The notes: a model not told the origin generated them from the sequence alone. Counted from the first letter of the stretch, positions 52,108 to 61,441 are shown. The stretch: DNA of 64,000 bases from Prolixibacteraceae bacterium (GCA_028683385.1 JAQUIJ010000002.1:186001-250000); one strand, 5' to 3'. Translations and numbers: made by a program.

Positions 52108-53619
52108 CTAGAGTTCACAATATTCTCCATCGTGCGACAGGTTTTTGCATGGATAACGCCACATGCCCTCTTCCATCAAATCATCTACTACTTCTGGTCC
52201 CCAGGTTCCGGCGGGATATCCGTAAACCGGAATTTCCGGATTATTTTGCCATGCATTCAGGATAGGCTGAACAAATTCCCATGCTTTTTCAACGGCATCT
52301 CCGCGCGAATAAAGCGTGGCGTCGCCTTGCATGCAATCGAGTAATAAACGTCCATATGCGGAAGGAAGATAAACATCTGATAGCTCAGAATAGTGAAAAT
52401 CCATATTCACAGTCTGAACATGAAATCCGGCTCCCGGAACTTTCATTCCGAATTTCAGTAAAATGCCTTCGTCGGGCTGAATGCGAAGAACCAATTGGTT
52501 ATTTATTGCATCAGCGTTGTCAGTATTTCCAAACAGGTGGTGTGGCGTATTTTTGAAATGAATAACGACTTCGGTAACCCGGGCTGGTAATTTCTTGCCA
52601 GTGCGTATATAAAAAGGAACTCCGGCCCACCTGAAATTGTCGATGAAAAATTTCATGGCCAGATAAGTTTCAGTCTTCGATTGCGGATCGACACCGTGTT
52701 CTTCGCGGTAACCAATCACCGGCTCTTTACCATGGTTAGACCGGATATATTGTCCTCTGATCACATTTTTTGCAACTTCGGCTTCCGTGATTGGACGTAG
52801 CGATTGAAATACTTTCAGCGTTTCGTTGCGAATGGCATCGGCTTCAATCACAACGGGTGGTTCCATCGCTACCAATCCAACCAACTGCATCAGGTGATTC
52901 TGAACCATGTCGCGCATGGCTCCCGAATGGTCGTAATAACCGCCACGGTCTTCCACACCAAGGGTTTCAGCCGATGTGATTTCAACGTGGTGGATGAAAT
53001 TGCGGTTCCAGATGGGTTCAAAGATGCCGTTCGAGAAACGGGTAACCAACATATTCTGGACGGTTTCTTTACCCAAATAATGATCAATGCGGTACAACTG
53101 ATCTTCGCTAAAGTAGTTGAGCAAGTTTTTATTGAGCTCTTTGGCACTTTTCAAATCCGTTCCAAATGGTTTTTCGATTATCAATCGTTTATAGCCATTT
53201 ACAGGTTCATTCAGCCCAACTTCAGCTAAACTTTGAGGAATAATCTCGTACAAATTGGGCGGTGTTGACAAGTAGAAAATATAATTTTCCGGAATCGACA
53301 GCTCTTTGCTCAGTAACTCAAGTCTTATTTTCAGGATTGGGTAATCTACCGCATCAGCAGTTGAAAGTGGTTGATAATACAGATGTTCCAGAAAAGCATC
53401 GATATCTTTTTGTGTGTGCTGCTGATCAGGCAAAAACTCTTTCATGTTTTCGCGAAACTCTAAATCAGTAAGTTTTGTTCGAGAAACTCCCAATACCGCT
53501 AATTTCTCAGGAAGAAGATTTTGAGCGTGCAATTCGTAAAGAGCAGGTATTAATTTTCGTTTGGTAAGGTCGCCCGATGCTCCGAAAATAACTAAAATAT
53601 GTGATTCTGGTTGTTTCAT
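52108..53619 (-). CDS. zwf: Glucose-6-phosphate 1-dehydrogenase
   Basis: The 503-residue NADP enzyme has the dinucleotide motif IFGASGDLTKRKL at the N-terminus, the active-site RIDHYLGKETVQN, EKPFG, and the C-terminal GYPAGTWGPEVVDDLM. It makes 6-phosphogluconolactone for pgl, the next gene downstream. No gnd gene lies in this window. Confidence 0.97.
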   Translation of the reverse strand: MKQPESHILVIFGASGDLTKRKLIPALYELHAQNLLPEKLAVLGVSRTKLTDLEFRENMKEFLPDQQHTQKDIDAFLEHLYYQPLSTADAVDYPILKIRLELLSKELSIPENYIFYLSTPPNLYEIIPQSLAEVGLNEPVNGYKRLIIEKPFGTDLKSAKELNKNLLNYFSEDQLYRIDHYLGKETVQNMLVTRFSNGIFEPIWNRNFIHHVEITSAETLGVEDRGGYYDHSGAMRDMVQNHLMQLVGLVAMEPPVVIEADAIRNETLKVFQSLRPITEAEVAKNVIRGQYIRSNHGKEPVIGYREEHGVDPQSKTETYLAMKFFIDNFRWAGVPFYIRTGKKLPARVTEVVIHFKNTPHHLFGNTDNADAINNQLVLRIQPDEGILLKFGMKVPGAGFHVQTVNMDFHYSELSDVYLPSAYGRLLLDCMQGDATLYSRGDAVEKAWEFVQPILNAWQNNPEIPVYGYPAGTWGPEVVDDLMEEGMWRYPCKNLSHDGEYCEL

Positions 53620-53699
53620 TGTTGACGTTTAAATTAATCAATAAACAGTTAAAAACGAATTTTGATCAAATGGAGTAACGATCTTTCAGTAGTTTTCGG

Positions 53700-54335
53700 C
53701 TATTCCCGAATAGGGGAATCGTTGGTAACCCAAACTAAACAGTGTTCAGAAATGAATTGATGATGAAGTTTGTAGATGGATTCTCTGCCAGAGGATATAA
53801 ATTTGGCAAAAAACTGGGTTTCAGACTCACGGATAATATGGATTTGTTGTTTGAATTCAACACCTTCGTCGTCAACCAACTTAAAAATGGCTTCTTTTGC
53901 GCACCAGTATAGACATTGCTGTTGTGGGTTTTTGTCAGTTTGCCTGATTTCGATGTCGGAAAGATATTTTTTTTCGATTCTGTTAAAGTCACGGGTTGTC
54001 TCCTCAATGTCGATTCCTACACTTAGTTGTTCATGAAGAATAATCGCGGCAAAGTTGCGCGAGTGGCTGATGGACAGATGTTTGAATTGGTGGTGCTTCA
54101 GGATTGGCTTTCCGGAGTTTAAATAGGAAATGGCGAAATCGGGACCAATTAATTGCCTGATTAAAACGCGGGTTACCAGCCATTCAACTTTACGCTTTTC
54201 GTACGTGTATTTCAGGAAATTGGGATCCGATAATTCGGTTTCTGAAAAAGATGGAAGCAATTCGGCTGTTGTTTCAGTGAACTTCCAAAGTCCGATCAGC
54301 CCTCCCGGGATTGGTATCGTTTTAAAAAGTGGCAT
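53700..54335 (-). CDS. 4'-phosphopantetheinyl transferase superfamily protein
   Basis: The 211-residue protein is of the Sfp-like type: SISHSRNFAAII, GIDIEE (Mg2+ binding Asp and Glu), and WCAKEAIFK. It transfers phosphopantetheine from CoA to carrier proteins. It starts directly next to the end of gldD; the cluster mutY-ssb-gldE-gldD-PPTase is a familiar Bacteroidota arrangement. Confidence 0.88.
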   Translation of the reverse strand: MPLFKTIPIPGGLIGLWKFTETTAELLPSFSETELSDPNFLKYTYEKRKVEWLVTRVLIRQLIGPDFAISYLNSGKPILKHHQFKHLSISHSRNFAAIILHEQLSVGIDIEETTRDFNRIEKKYLSDIEIRQTDKNPQQQCLYWCAKEAIFKLVDDEGVEFKQQIHIIRESETQFFAKFISSGRESIYKLHHQFISEHCLVWVTNDSPIRE

Positions 54336-54911
54336 CTAGTGTTTCCACTCCGTGGTTTCAATTAAACGAATAACATCAGGTGTCAGAAAGTCGATTACCG
54401 GTCGCAAGGAATCGATGTTGGGAACTTCACGGATGTATAAAGCCCCGCGTAGGAAGTTTTTGGTGCTGTCGGTGAGGTAAAATTGTAGTGGAGAGGCGGC
54501 ATTGCCTTCGATCATGTAGATCGTTCCATAGACTTTTTTTTCAGGATTGATAAAAATCCGTTCGTTGATGGCGTCAGCTTTGATGGTATGCTTGTACGCC
54601 AGCGTGCGCGAATCTTCGAGTAGTTTTGCAAGGTTCTTCTCGACCTTTTTATAACTGATATGTACTTCTGCTTTGTGAGCTGGTACTTTAAGGTTAATCC
54701 AATAGGGTTCGGCCAACCGGTCATGATCAGGTAAAGCTTTACCATAGTCTGGAATATCAAACTTATACGGTAACGCTGTTGAATCAAATGAGTGATATGT
54801 TTTTTTTTGAAAGTCGATGCGGAAATAACCGTGAGGTTTGGGCACATAATCCTGATGACAGGAAATTGTCAGAACAAGAATTAGGGCGAAGAGGTATGAA
54901 AATTTTGGCAT
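54336..54911 (-). CDS. gldD: Gliding motility lipoprotein GldD
   Basis: The 191-residue protein begins with a lipoprotein signal (FALILVLTISC, lipobox Cys at about 18). The mature part has the GldD pattern YVPKPHGYFRIDFQKKTYH, PYWINLKVPAHKAEVHISYK and GTIYMIEGNAASPLQFYLTDSTKNFLRGALY. GldD is needed for Flavobacterium gliding, although homologues occur in non-gliding species and it may serve envelope assembly. It lies five bases after gldE. Confidence 0.92.
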   Translation of the reverse strand: MPKFSYLFALILVLTISCHQDYVPKPHGYFRIDFQKKTYHSFDSTALPYKFDIPDYGKALPDHDRLAEPYWINLKVPAHKAEVHISYKKVEKNLAKLLEDSRTLAYKHTIKADAINERIFINPEKKVYGTIYMIEGNAASPLQFYLTDSTKNFLRGALYIREVPNIDSLRPVIDFLTPDVIRLIETTEWKH

Positions 54912-54916
54912 TGGAT

Positions 54917-56248
54917 TTAAACTTCCGGATTTTTTATTTCAACTTTTATCTGTTTAATCCTACGGTTGTCGACCGCTTCGATAGTGAAAACGTAATTTTT
55001 ACAGGTAATTGTATCGGTTTTAACCGGAAATTCACCTTTTAATTCTAAAATCAATCCGGCAAGAGTATCAGCTTCACCTTTAACATCATCAAATACAGTG
55101 TCTTTCAGTCCTAAAACTTTGTAGAAATCGTTGAGCATTGTTTTCCCATCGAAAAGGTATTTGTTTTCGCTGATTTTGGTGTAGAATTTTTCTTCTTCAT
55201 CAAATTCATCGGTTATTTCGCCAACAATTTCTTCCAAAACATCTTCAAGCGTAACAATTCCAGAAGTTCCTCCATACTCGTCAACAACAATAGCCATATG
55301 AACTTTATTTTTCTGAAACTCTTCAAGCAGGTCATCAATTTTCTTTGTTTCAGGAACATAAAATGGTGGCCTGATGATACTTTGCCAGCGGAACGACGCG
55401 CCTTTAAGCACATGAGGCAACAAATCTTTGATGTACAGGATGCCTTTAATATTGTCAAAGCTGTCAGAAAAAACGGGTATTCTTGAAAATCCGGTTTCGG
55501 TAATCAGTGTCATAATCTGACTATAGCTGGAATCGATATCGACCGAAACAACATCAACCCTTGAACGCATAATTTCAGCCACACTTTTATTCCCGAATTT
55601 CACGATGCCTTTTAATATCTCAGAATCATCCTTTAGTTCTGTTTGCGATGTGAGTTCAAGTGCCTGAGATAGTTCATCAACCGAAATGTGGTTGTTGTAG
55701 GCGTGAATTCGGCTGTTTAAAAATGAGGTCGAATAGATTAGTATCGAATTTACTGGCCGGAGAACTTTAATGGTGTAATGCATTGGCATTGCAATGAAGC
55801 GGGCAAATTTCATCGCATGATGGGTGGAATAAACTTTAGGTATAATTTCTCCGAAGAGTAAAATTACAAATGAAATAATGACCACCTGAACGATAAATCC
55901 CAGAATTGGTTCGTTGGAAAAATCCACAATGGAATCGACCGTAAAGCTGGAGAGGATGACGATACCAACATTAACAAAATTGTTGGCTACCAGAATAGTG
56001 GCCAACAATTGTTCTGGCGACTCCAGATTCTTTTGTATGTATGAATTCTTTTTTGACGAGGTCTTGAATATTTTGTGCTTTTCGGCCGGACTTAAAGAGA
56101 AATAAGCTACTTCAGATCCGGAAATGAAAGCTGAAAGCACTAGCAAAATCGCTATGACAAACAAGCTGATCGCAACGCCTGTAGTAAATGGGTGAAATTG
56201 AATATTCCAGTATATTGCGGTCAGCATGGGTAACGGGTCTGTTTCCAA
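54917..56248 (-). CDS. gldE: Gliding motility-associated membrane protein GldE (CNNM/CBS/CorC domains)
   Basis: The 443-residue protein has an N-terminal CNNM membrane domain with four helices, then a CBS pair (VAEIMRSRVDVVSVDID, RIPVFSDSFDNIKGILYIKDLL, VDEYGGTSGIVTLEDVLEEIVGEI) and a C-terminal CorC/HlyC domain (LAGLILELKGEFP). It acts with gldD, which follows. Ion transport has been proposed for CNNM/CBS/CorC proteins, but not shown here. Confidence 0.92.
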   Translation of the reverse strand: METDPLPMLTAIYWNIQFHPFTTGVAISLFVIAILLVLSAFISGSEVAYFSLSPAEKHKIFKTSSKKNSYIQKNLESPEQLLATILVANNFVNVGIVILSSFTVDSIVDFSNEPILGFIVQVVIISFVILLFGEIIPKVYSTHHAMKFARFIAMPMHYTIKVLRPVNSILIYSTSFLNSRIHAYNNHISVDELSQALELTSQTELKDDSEILKGIVKFGNKSVAEIMRSRVDVVSVDIDSSYSQIMTLITETGFSRIPVFSDSFDNIKGILYIKDLLPHVLKGASFRWQSIIRPPFYVPETKKIDDLLEEFQKNKVHMAIVVDEYGGTSGIVTLEDVLEEIVGEITDEFDEEEKFYTKISENKYLFDGKTMLNDFYKVLGLKDTVFDDVKGEADTLAGLILELKGEFPVKTDTITCKNYVFTIEAVDNRRIKQIKVEIKNPEV

Positions 56249-56267
56249 TTAACTATTATTTAGGTTA

Positions 56268-56696
56268 CTAAAATGGAAGATCGTCTTCTTCTGGTTGACT
56301 AAAATCTGGTTCACTTACACTCTGAACCGATTCGGTTTGCATTGGTTGTCCTACGGCTTCGGCTTGACCTTCGCGTCTGCCAAGCAATTGCATAGTGTCG
56401 GCATTAATTTCAGTAGCGTAGTGTTTTACACCATCTTTGTCATAGTCGCGTGTTCTGAGCCGACCTTCAATATAAAGTTGACTTCCTTTTTTTACATATT
56501 TTTCAACAACTTCGGCAAGGCCTCTCCATGCTACGATGTTGTGCCACTCGGTATTACTTACTTTTTCCCCAGTTTTTGAAGTGTAGTTTTCTGTAGTAGC
56601 AAGTGAAAACCTTGCAACTGCAACTCCCTTGTCCAAATGTCTGATTTCTGGGTCACGGCCCACGTTACCAACCAAAATTACTTTGTTAACTGACAT
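56268..56696 (-). CDS. ssb: Single-stranded DNA-binding protein
   Basis: The 142-residue protein has the OB-fold start VNKVILVGNVGRDPEIR, W-containing TEWHNIVAWRGLAEV, and GSQLYIEGRLRTRDYDKDG. The acidic tail ends DDLPF, the protein-interaction tip. It lies in the run mutY-ssb-gldE, 19 bases before gldE. Confidence 0.97.
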   Translation of the reverse strand: MSVNKVILVGNVGRDPEIRHLDKGVAVARFSLATTENYTSKTGEKVSNTEWHNIVAWRGLAEVVEKYVKKGSQLYIEGRLRTRDYDKDGVKHYATEINADTMQLLGRREGQAEAVGQPMQTESVQSVSEPDFSQPEEDDLPF

Positions 56697-56823
56697 GTTT
56701 GTATAGTTTTAATAGTTAGACAAAATTAAATTTACGACAAAATCTTTCATTTTTTTGATTTCAGGTCTCAAATTTTCTGAATTGGCCAAAAATCATTATG
56801 AATAACTGTTATTTAAATATGAA

Positions 56824-57885
56824 CTATACATTTTTCATGTACTCATCCAAATAAGTTTCCAATAGTTTCGGTACAGCAAAGTTAAAAATATCTTCCTTAT
56901 TCACTCTGATAAAATCTTTGGTTCCATTAATTTTATCGGTAAGTTGTATTCTGACAAAACGATAATGAATTCGCTGGTGACTCAGTATATGAATTTTCCA
57001 ATCGCTCACATTTTCAATGATCGCTTGATCCACTATTGAAATAATTTTGCGGAACTCAGTCAGAGTTGTCAGGTTTTCAATGCTGATTTCATCCTCCGTT
57101 TCAATAAATGGAAATTCGAAGAGATTCTTCCATATATCGTTCCCTTCTCGTTTTCTTATCCATGTATGGTTTTTATGCGAGATGACCAGATAATTAAAAT
57201 ACCGCTCGCGTTGTTTGGTCTTGTTTTGCTTAACGGGTAATTCCGCAATTTTTTCATTCAAAAAGGCAAAGCATCTTTCTTTTAATGGACATTGATTACA
57301 ATTTGGGCTTTTAGGTGTGCATTGCAATGCACCAAATTCCATTATTGCTTGATTATGCATTCCCGGATCGACCCCTTTGATTAATTCGATGGCTAAGTTG
57401 TTGAATATTTTCTTCCCGCTACTTGTGTCAATTGGGTCTGCAATACCAAAGAATCTGGATAATACACGATACACATTACCATCAACTGTTGGATATTCAA
57501 GATTAAACGAAATGGAGGCAATGGCCGCAGCTGTATATTCCCCAATCCCTTTCAATGAGCGTATTGCGTCGTAATTACCAGGGAAAATGCCATTGTAATT
57601 TTGCTGAATGAATTTTGCAGTAAAATGAAGGTTTCTTGCTCTGGAATAGTAGCCCAAACCTTGCCAAAGTTTCAGGATCTGATCCTCAGGGGCGTCGGCC
57701 AGAGCCGAAAGGGTTGGAAATTCAGCTGCAAATCGTGAATAATACGCCATTCCCTGATCAATTCGGGTCTGTTGAAGGATGATTTCAGATAGCCAGATTA
57801 AGTATGGATTACGTGTATTTCTCCATGGTAAATCGCGCTTGTATAAAGAATACCAGGAATGTACTGGTGCGTTGAAAAAGTCCAT
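56824..57885 (-). CDS. mutY: A/G-specific adenine glycosylase
   Basis: The 353-residue base-excision enzyme removes adenine opposite 8-oxoguanine. It shows the catalytic SEIILQQTRID (Glu), the helix-hairpin-helix LKGIGEYTAAAI, VDGNVYRV with the catalytic Asp, and the [4Fe-4S] cluster CTPKSPNCNQCPLKERC. The C-terminal NUDIX-like domain recognises 8-oxoG. It is first of the minus-strand gld run. Confidence 0.96.
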   Translation of the reverse strand: MDFFNAPVHSWYSLYKRDLPWRNTRNPYLIWLSEIILQQTRIDQGMAYYSRFAAEFPTLSALADAPEDQILKLWQGLGYYSRARNLHFTAKFIQQNYNGIFPGNYDAIRSLKGIGEYTAAAIASISFNLEYPTVDGNVYRVLSRFFGIADPIDTSSGKKIFNNLAIELIKGVDPGMHNQAIMEFGALQCTPKSPNCNQCPLKERCFAFLNEKIAELPVKQNKTKQRERYFNYLVISHKNHTWIRKREGNDIWKNLFEFPFIETEDEISIENLTTLTEFRKIISIVDQAIIENVSDWKIHILSHQRIHYRFVRIQLTDKINGTKDFIRVNKEDIFNFAVPKLLETYLDEYMKNV

Positions 57886-57964
57886 ATTTTACCTAACTGC
57901 TTTAAAATCTTTGCAAATTGCAAAAATAATCGAATCAGAATGTTTCTACTTTTTAAATAATTTA

Positions 57965-57972
57965 TATTTTTG
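57965..57972 (+). promoter_or_regulatory. -7 box of the HU gene
   Basis: TATTTTTG matches TAnnTTTG 53 bases before the HU start codon, in the divergent gap with mutY. Confidence 0.5.
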
Positions 57973-58024
57973 CACACCAATTGTTTCAGAAATATATATT
58001 GTTGAAAATTAAATATTTTAAGAG

Positions 58025-58309
58025 ATGACAAAAGCAGATATTGTTAACGAAGTTAGTAAGAACACTGGTATTGAGAAAGTGACAGTACAAAAAGCAGTTG
58101 AGGCTTTCATGGAAACTGTGAAAGATTCCCTGACCGAAGGTAGAAATGTGTATCTTCGCGGTTTCGGTAGTTTTATTGTAAAAAGAAGAGCTGAGAAGAC
58201 TGCACGTAATATTTCCAGAAATACTACAATCATTATTCCTGAGCATTTTATCCCTTCTTTCAAGCCAGCTAAAACCTTTGTAGCACAAGTTAAAGACCAA
58301 GTAAAATAA
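58025..58309 (+). CDS. HU/IHF family DNA-binding protein
   Basis: The 94-residue histone-like protein has the HU start TKADIVNEVSKNTG, central GRNVYLRGFGSFIVKRRAEKTARN and a proline-containing arm FIPSFKPAKTF. It bends DNA as a dimer. It is followed within six bases by a small basic protein gene and then RNase G, a common order in Bacteroidota. Confidence 0.94.
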   Translation: MTKADIVNEVSKNTGIEKVTVQKAVEAFMETVKDSLTEGRNVYLRGFGSFIVKRRAEKTARNISRNTTIIIPEHFIPSFKPAKTFVAQVKDQVK

Positions 58310-58315
58310 ATTATT

Positions 58316-58435
58316 ATGCCAAGCGGAAAAAAAAGAAAAAGACATAAGATGGCTACGCACAAGCGTAAGAAAAGACTAAGAAAAAATAGACATAAAAAGA
58401 AGAAATAGTCTTAGCTTTATAAGCATTAGCTTTTA
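58316..58435 (+). CDS. Conserved small basic protein, reading frame shifted near the end
   Basis: ATG 58316 gives MPSGKKRKRHKMATHKRKK, a Lys/Arg-rich peptide I recall as a widespread Bacteroidota ORF of about 30 residues between HU and RNase G. As written the frame ends KIDIKRRNSLS... at 58435. The frame one base off instead reads NRHKKKK and stops at 58405-58407, which is the expected family end. One A is missing from the run at 58381-58385. Either a sequencing indel or a real frameshift is present. Confidence 0.6.
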
Positions 58436-58450
58436 AAGACCTTTTTATTA

Positions 58451-58494
58451 TTAAACCTAAAGTGCTATTGTGCTTTAGGTTTAATCTGTTTTTA
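58451..58494 (+). terminator. Terminator after the HU transcript
   Basis: TTAAACCTAAAG (58451-58462) pairs with CTTTAGGTTTAA (58473-58484) in a perfect 12-bp stem; a T-rich run follows. Confidence 0.85.
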
Positions 58495-58532
58495 AGTCTG
58501 GTAATTGTAACTTGTAAAAAATATGGAACGTT

Positions 58533-60083
58533 GTGAGTAGCGATTTAATTGTAAATGTCTCTCCTTCGGAAGTCGTAATCGCTTTATTGGAAGATAAAGG
58601 GTTAGTTGAACTTAATAGGGAAATGACAGGGGCTAAATTTGCAGTCGGGGATATCTATCTTGGACGTGTGAAAAAGATAATGCCCAGCCTGAACGCTGCA
58701 TTCATTGACGTAGGATACGAAAAAGATGCTTTTCTGCATTACCTTGATATGGGACCACAGTTTTCAACGCTGAATAAGTTCTTGAAAATTGCCACATCAA
58801 AAAACAACAAAATCACCTCCATTTCTAAAATTCAGTCAGATCCTGACATTGATAAGGAGGGAAAAATCTCAGACATTCTTAAAGTTGGGCAAAATATTTT
58901 GGTGCAGGTGGCTAAAGAGCCAATCTCGACCAAAGGCCCTCGTTTAACCTCTGAATTGTCGATTGCGGGTCGTAACATGGTTTTGATGCCATTCAGCGAA
59001 AAAGTTAGTATTTCGCAAAAAATTGAATCCAATGAAGAAAAGAATAGACTGAAGAAGCTTATTCAGAGCATCAAACCACGAAAGTACGGAGTTATCGTTC
59101 GAACTGCCGCCGAAGACAAACGAGTTGCAGAACTCGATCAGGAGTTAAAACGGCTTGTTGCTAAATTTGAAACTACATTTCAGAAATTAAGAAGAGTAAA
59201 CGCTCCTGCTCTGATTGTAGGCGAACTTGGCAGAACAACCGCATTATTACGGGATATTTATAATCCCAACTTCAATAGTATCATCGTAAACGATCCTGTT
59301 GTATGTGAAGAAATTTCTGAATATCTGGGATCAATTGCCCCTGAGAAGAAGAAGACTGTGAAACTCTATAAGGGTAATCAGTCGATTTTTGAATATTATG
59401 GGGTTGATAAACAATTAAAAGCATCGTTTGGGAAAACAGTATCCTTCAAAAATGGAGCATACCTAATAATCGAACACACTGAAGCATTTCATGTTATTGA
59501 CGTGAACAGTGGAAATCGTTCGAAAGCTGGAATTGATCAGGAGACTAATGCTCTTGAAGTTAATCTGGCAGCTGCTGACGAGATCGCCCGCCAACTTAGG
59601 TTGAGAGATATGGGCGGTATTATTGTTGTCGATTTTATTGATATGCATCAAGCTGAAAATCGACATAAAGTTTATGAGAGGATGAAAGAGGCAATGGATG
59701 TTGATCGTACAAAGCACAACATTTTGCCATTGAGTAAGTTCTGTCTTTTGCAAATAACCCGTCAACGAGTTCGTCCTGAGGAGCATGTTGAAACGGCTGA
59801 AGTATGCCCAACCTGCAAGGGCACTGGAAAAATTACGCCAACGATTTTGTTGGTTGATGAATTGGAAAGTAAGGTTAAATATATTTTTAAAGAGCTAAAT
59901 AAGAATAAAGTTATAATCAAAACTCATCCTTATCTGGCAGCCTTTTTAAATAAAGGTTTTTGGTCTTTAAAAAATAAATGGGCTTTCAAATTTTTTAAAA
60001 GCATTAAAGTTGAGGATATGAGTTCATACTCACTGGCTGAGTATCATTTCTTCGATGAAAATCAGGAAGAGATTGTGTTTTAG
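58533..60083 (+). CDS. rng: Ribonuclease E/G family protein
   Basis: The 516-residue endoribonuclease has the S1-type domain GDIYLGRVKKIMPSLNAAFIDVGYEKDAFLHYLD, the catalytic DNase-I-like part with VIDVNSG and IIVVDFIDM, and the zinc-link CPTCKGTG. It matures rRNA and degrades mRNA. The start is GTG 58533 (SSDLIVNVSPSEVVIALLED), which gives the family's N-terminus; no better ATG lies nearby. Its length is that of RNase G without the long RNase E tail. Confidence 0.95.
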   Translation: MSSDLIVNVSPSEVVIALLEDKGLVELNREMTGAKFAVGDIYLGRVKKIMPSLNAAFIDVGYEKDAFLHYLDMGPQFSTLNKFLKIATSKNNKITSISKIQSDPDIDKEGKISDILKVGQNILVQVAKEPISTKGPRLTSELSIAGRNMVLMPFSEKVSISQKIESNEEKNRLKKLIQSIKPRKYGVIVRTAAEDKRVAELDQELKRLVAKFETTFQKLRRVNAPALIVGELGRTTALLRDIYNPNFNSIIVNDPVVCEEISEYLGSIAPEKKKTVKLYKGNQSIFEYYGVDKQLKASFGKTVSFKNGAYLIIEHTEAFHVIDVNSGNRSKAGIDQETNALEVNLAAADEIARQLRLRDMGGIIVVDFIDMHQAENRHKVYERMKEAMDVDRTKHNILPLSKFCLLQITRQRVRPEEHVETAEVCPTCKGTGKITPTILLVDELESKVKYIFKELNKNKVIIKTHPYLAAFLNKGFWSLKNKWAFKFFKSIKVEDMSSYSLAEYHFFDENQEEIVF

Positions 60084-60094
60084 TCTCTGAATAA

Positions 60095-60126
60095 AAAATC
60101 CCGGTACGAACTGCCGGGATTTTTTA
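60095..60126 (+). terminator. Terminator after rng
   Basis: AATCCCGG (60097-60104) pairs with CCGGGATT (60114-60121), followed by TTTTTT. Confidence 0.85.
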
Positions 60127-60144
60127 TTCTTACCCATCTGCATA

Positions 60145-60175
60145 TTTGACACTATTGGGAGAATCGTTATATTTA
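60145..60175 (+). promoter_or_regulatory. Promoter of the tRNA-Ser gene
   Basis: TTTG (60145-60148) and TATATTTA (60168-60175) are 19 bases apart, the optimal spacing of the Bacteroidota -33/-7 promoter; the -7 box differs from TAnnTTTG only in the last base. The tRNA begins 13 bases later. Confidence 0.65.
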
Positions 60176-60188
60176 TGCCGTTAAAACA

Positions 60189-60275
60189 GGAGAGTTGCCG
60201 GAGTGGTCGATCGGGGCAGACTCGAAATCTGTTGTACCCTTCGGGGTACCGGGGGTTCGAATCCCTCACTCTCCG
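60189..60275 (+). tRNA. tRNA-Ser(CGA)
   Basis: Acceptor strands GGAGAGT (60189-60195) and ACTCTCC (60268-60274) pair fully; discriminator G follows. The anticodon loop CTCGAAA gives anticodon CGA, which reads UCG serine. A long variable arm (GTACCC/GGGGTAC) and the T-arm with GGTTCGAATCC fit a class II tRNA-Ser. CCA is not encoded. Confidence 0.95.
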
Positions 60276-60298
60276 CAAATATAGGTGACAAAAAAGAA

Positions 60299-60321
60299 GG
60301 GAGGTCTTTTCAGAACCTCCC
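60299..60321 (-). terminator. Terminator of the proline dehydrogenase gene
   Basis: GGGAGGT and ACCTCCC form a 7-bp stem. Read on the minus strand it is followed by TTCTTTTTT, so it ends the minus-strand gene at 60341, not the tRNA. Confidence 0.75.
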
Positions 60322-60340
60322 TCGTCAATAACCCCTAAAA

Positions 60341-61252
60341 TTAACCCCTAAAAAAAAGTGCTTTTACAATGTGCGATGCCATCTTCGGATTTTCTTTTAA
60401 CCGTCGGGTTGAGTATCCGAACCAGTCTTTCCCGAATGGTACATAAACGCGCATTTTATGTCCTTGTTTTACAATACTGCTTCTGAGTTCCGGGGTGACA
60501 CCATAAAGCATCTGAAACTCGTATTTCGTCTTGTCAATGTTTTTCTCTTTAATAATATTCATCGCATTATCAATCTGGTATTTGTCGTGAGTTGCAATGC
60601 CTACATACATATTGTTGTCAAGCATGTATTGTAAATCGTCCAGATAATGTTCTCGTATTTCTTCAGGAGTTTTGAATGCAATGTGTTTGGGCTCTACGTA
60701 TATTCCTTTGCAGAGTCTGAAGTTTAGCGGATTGCCGTTAGTATGAATAGTGCTCATATTCATTAAATCATTTTTAGTACGGCGAAGGTAAGCCTGTATA
60801 ACCAAGCCAACGTTTGCCGGATACTTTTGCTGAAGTTTGCGATACATATCCAATTCGTCGTCCACGCATTGCGAATCTTCCATGTCGATGCGAATGAACG
60901 TTTTCTTTTCTACCGCTTTTAAAACAACTGCTTCAATATTTGAATAGCAAACATCCTTATCGATCAGTAATCCGAACGATGTAGGTTTTACTGAAAAGTG
61001 TCCAACAATACCTTCGGAGGTAAATCGTTCAATAAGTTCGATGTATTTATTTCGGTTTTCTTCAGCCTCTTTAATCGTCGAAATAAACTCACCCAGTAGA
61101 TCTACCGTTACTTCAATTCCTTGTTTATTTAACTCTTTTGATGCCTTAAGTCCGTCTTCAATTGTTTCTCCGGCAATATAGCGTTTTGAGAAAATCCAAA
61201 TCAATTTTTTTGGCATGTATGGAAGCGCATTTGCCAGTAATTTATTTAGCAT
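60341..61252 (-). CDS. Proline dehydrogenase family protein
   Basis: The 303-residue FAD enzyme is of the monofunctional PRODH type: strands of the TIM barrel with VTVDLLGEF, FIRIDMED, GLVIQAYLRRT, RLCKGIYVEP, VGIATHDKY, EFQMLYGV and the C-terminal RVYVPFGKDWFGYSTRRLKE, with the Arg residues that bind proline carboxylate. It oxidises proline to pyrroline-5-carboxylate, feeding electrons to quinone. No P5C dehydrogenase gene is adjacent. Confidence 0.93.
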   Translation of the reverse strand: MLNKLLANALPYMPKKLIWIFSKRYIAGETIEDGLKASKELNKQGIEVTVDLLGEFISTIKEAEENRNKYIELIERFTSEGIVGHFSVKPTSFGLLIDKDVCYSNIEAVVLKAVEKKTFIRIDMEDSQCVDDELDMYRKLQQKYPANVGLVIQAYLRRTKNDLMNMSTIHTNGNPLNFRLCKGIYVEPKHIAFKTPEEIREHYLDDLQYMLDNNMYVGIATHDKYQIDNAMNIIKEKNIDKTKYEFQMLYGVTPELRSSIVKQGHKMRVYVPFGKDWFGYSTRRLKENPKMASHIVKALFFRG

Positions 61253-61441
61253 TTTGTGTGATTTTCAGTTTATATTTCAGCAAATAAAAATACATCAGAC
61301 AGGTGGTCCGATTCAATGATGTTTATCACGGTGTATGTATGATTTTGCGCAGCTTTTATACTGTTTTTTCTTTCTAAAAGCTTATCTGCCTCCGTTCCTA
61401 AAAATAATCGAGTTAATTAGTGGATACTGGCAATAAATTTT

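Noticed and set aside
60030-60278. Minus-strand ORF of 82 codons (MRRVRDSNPRYPEG...)
   Set aside because: It is the antisense translation of tRNA-Ser and the end of rng; the RRVRDSNPR start is a well-known tRNA artefact.
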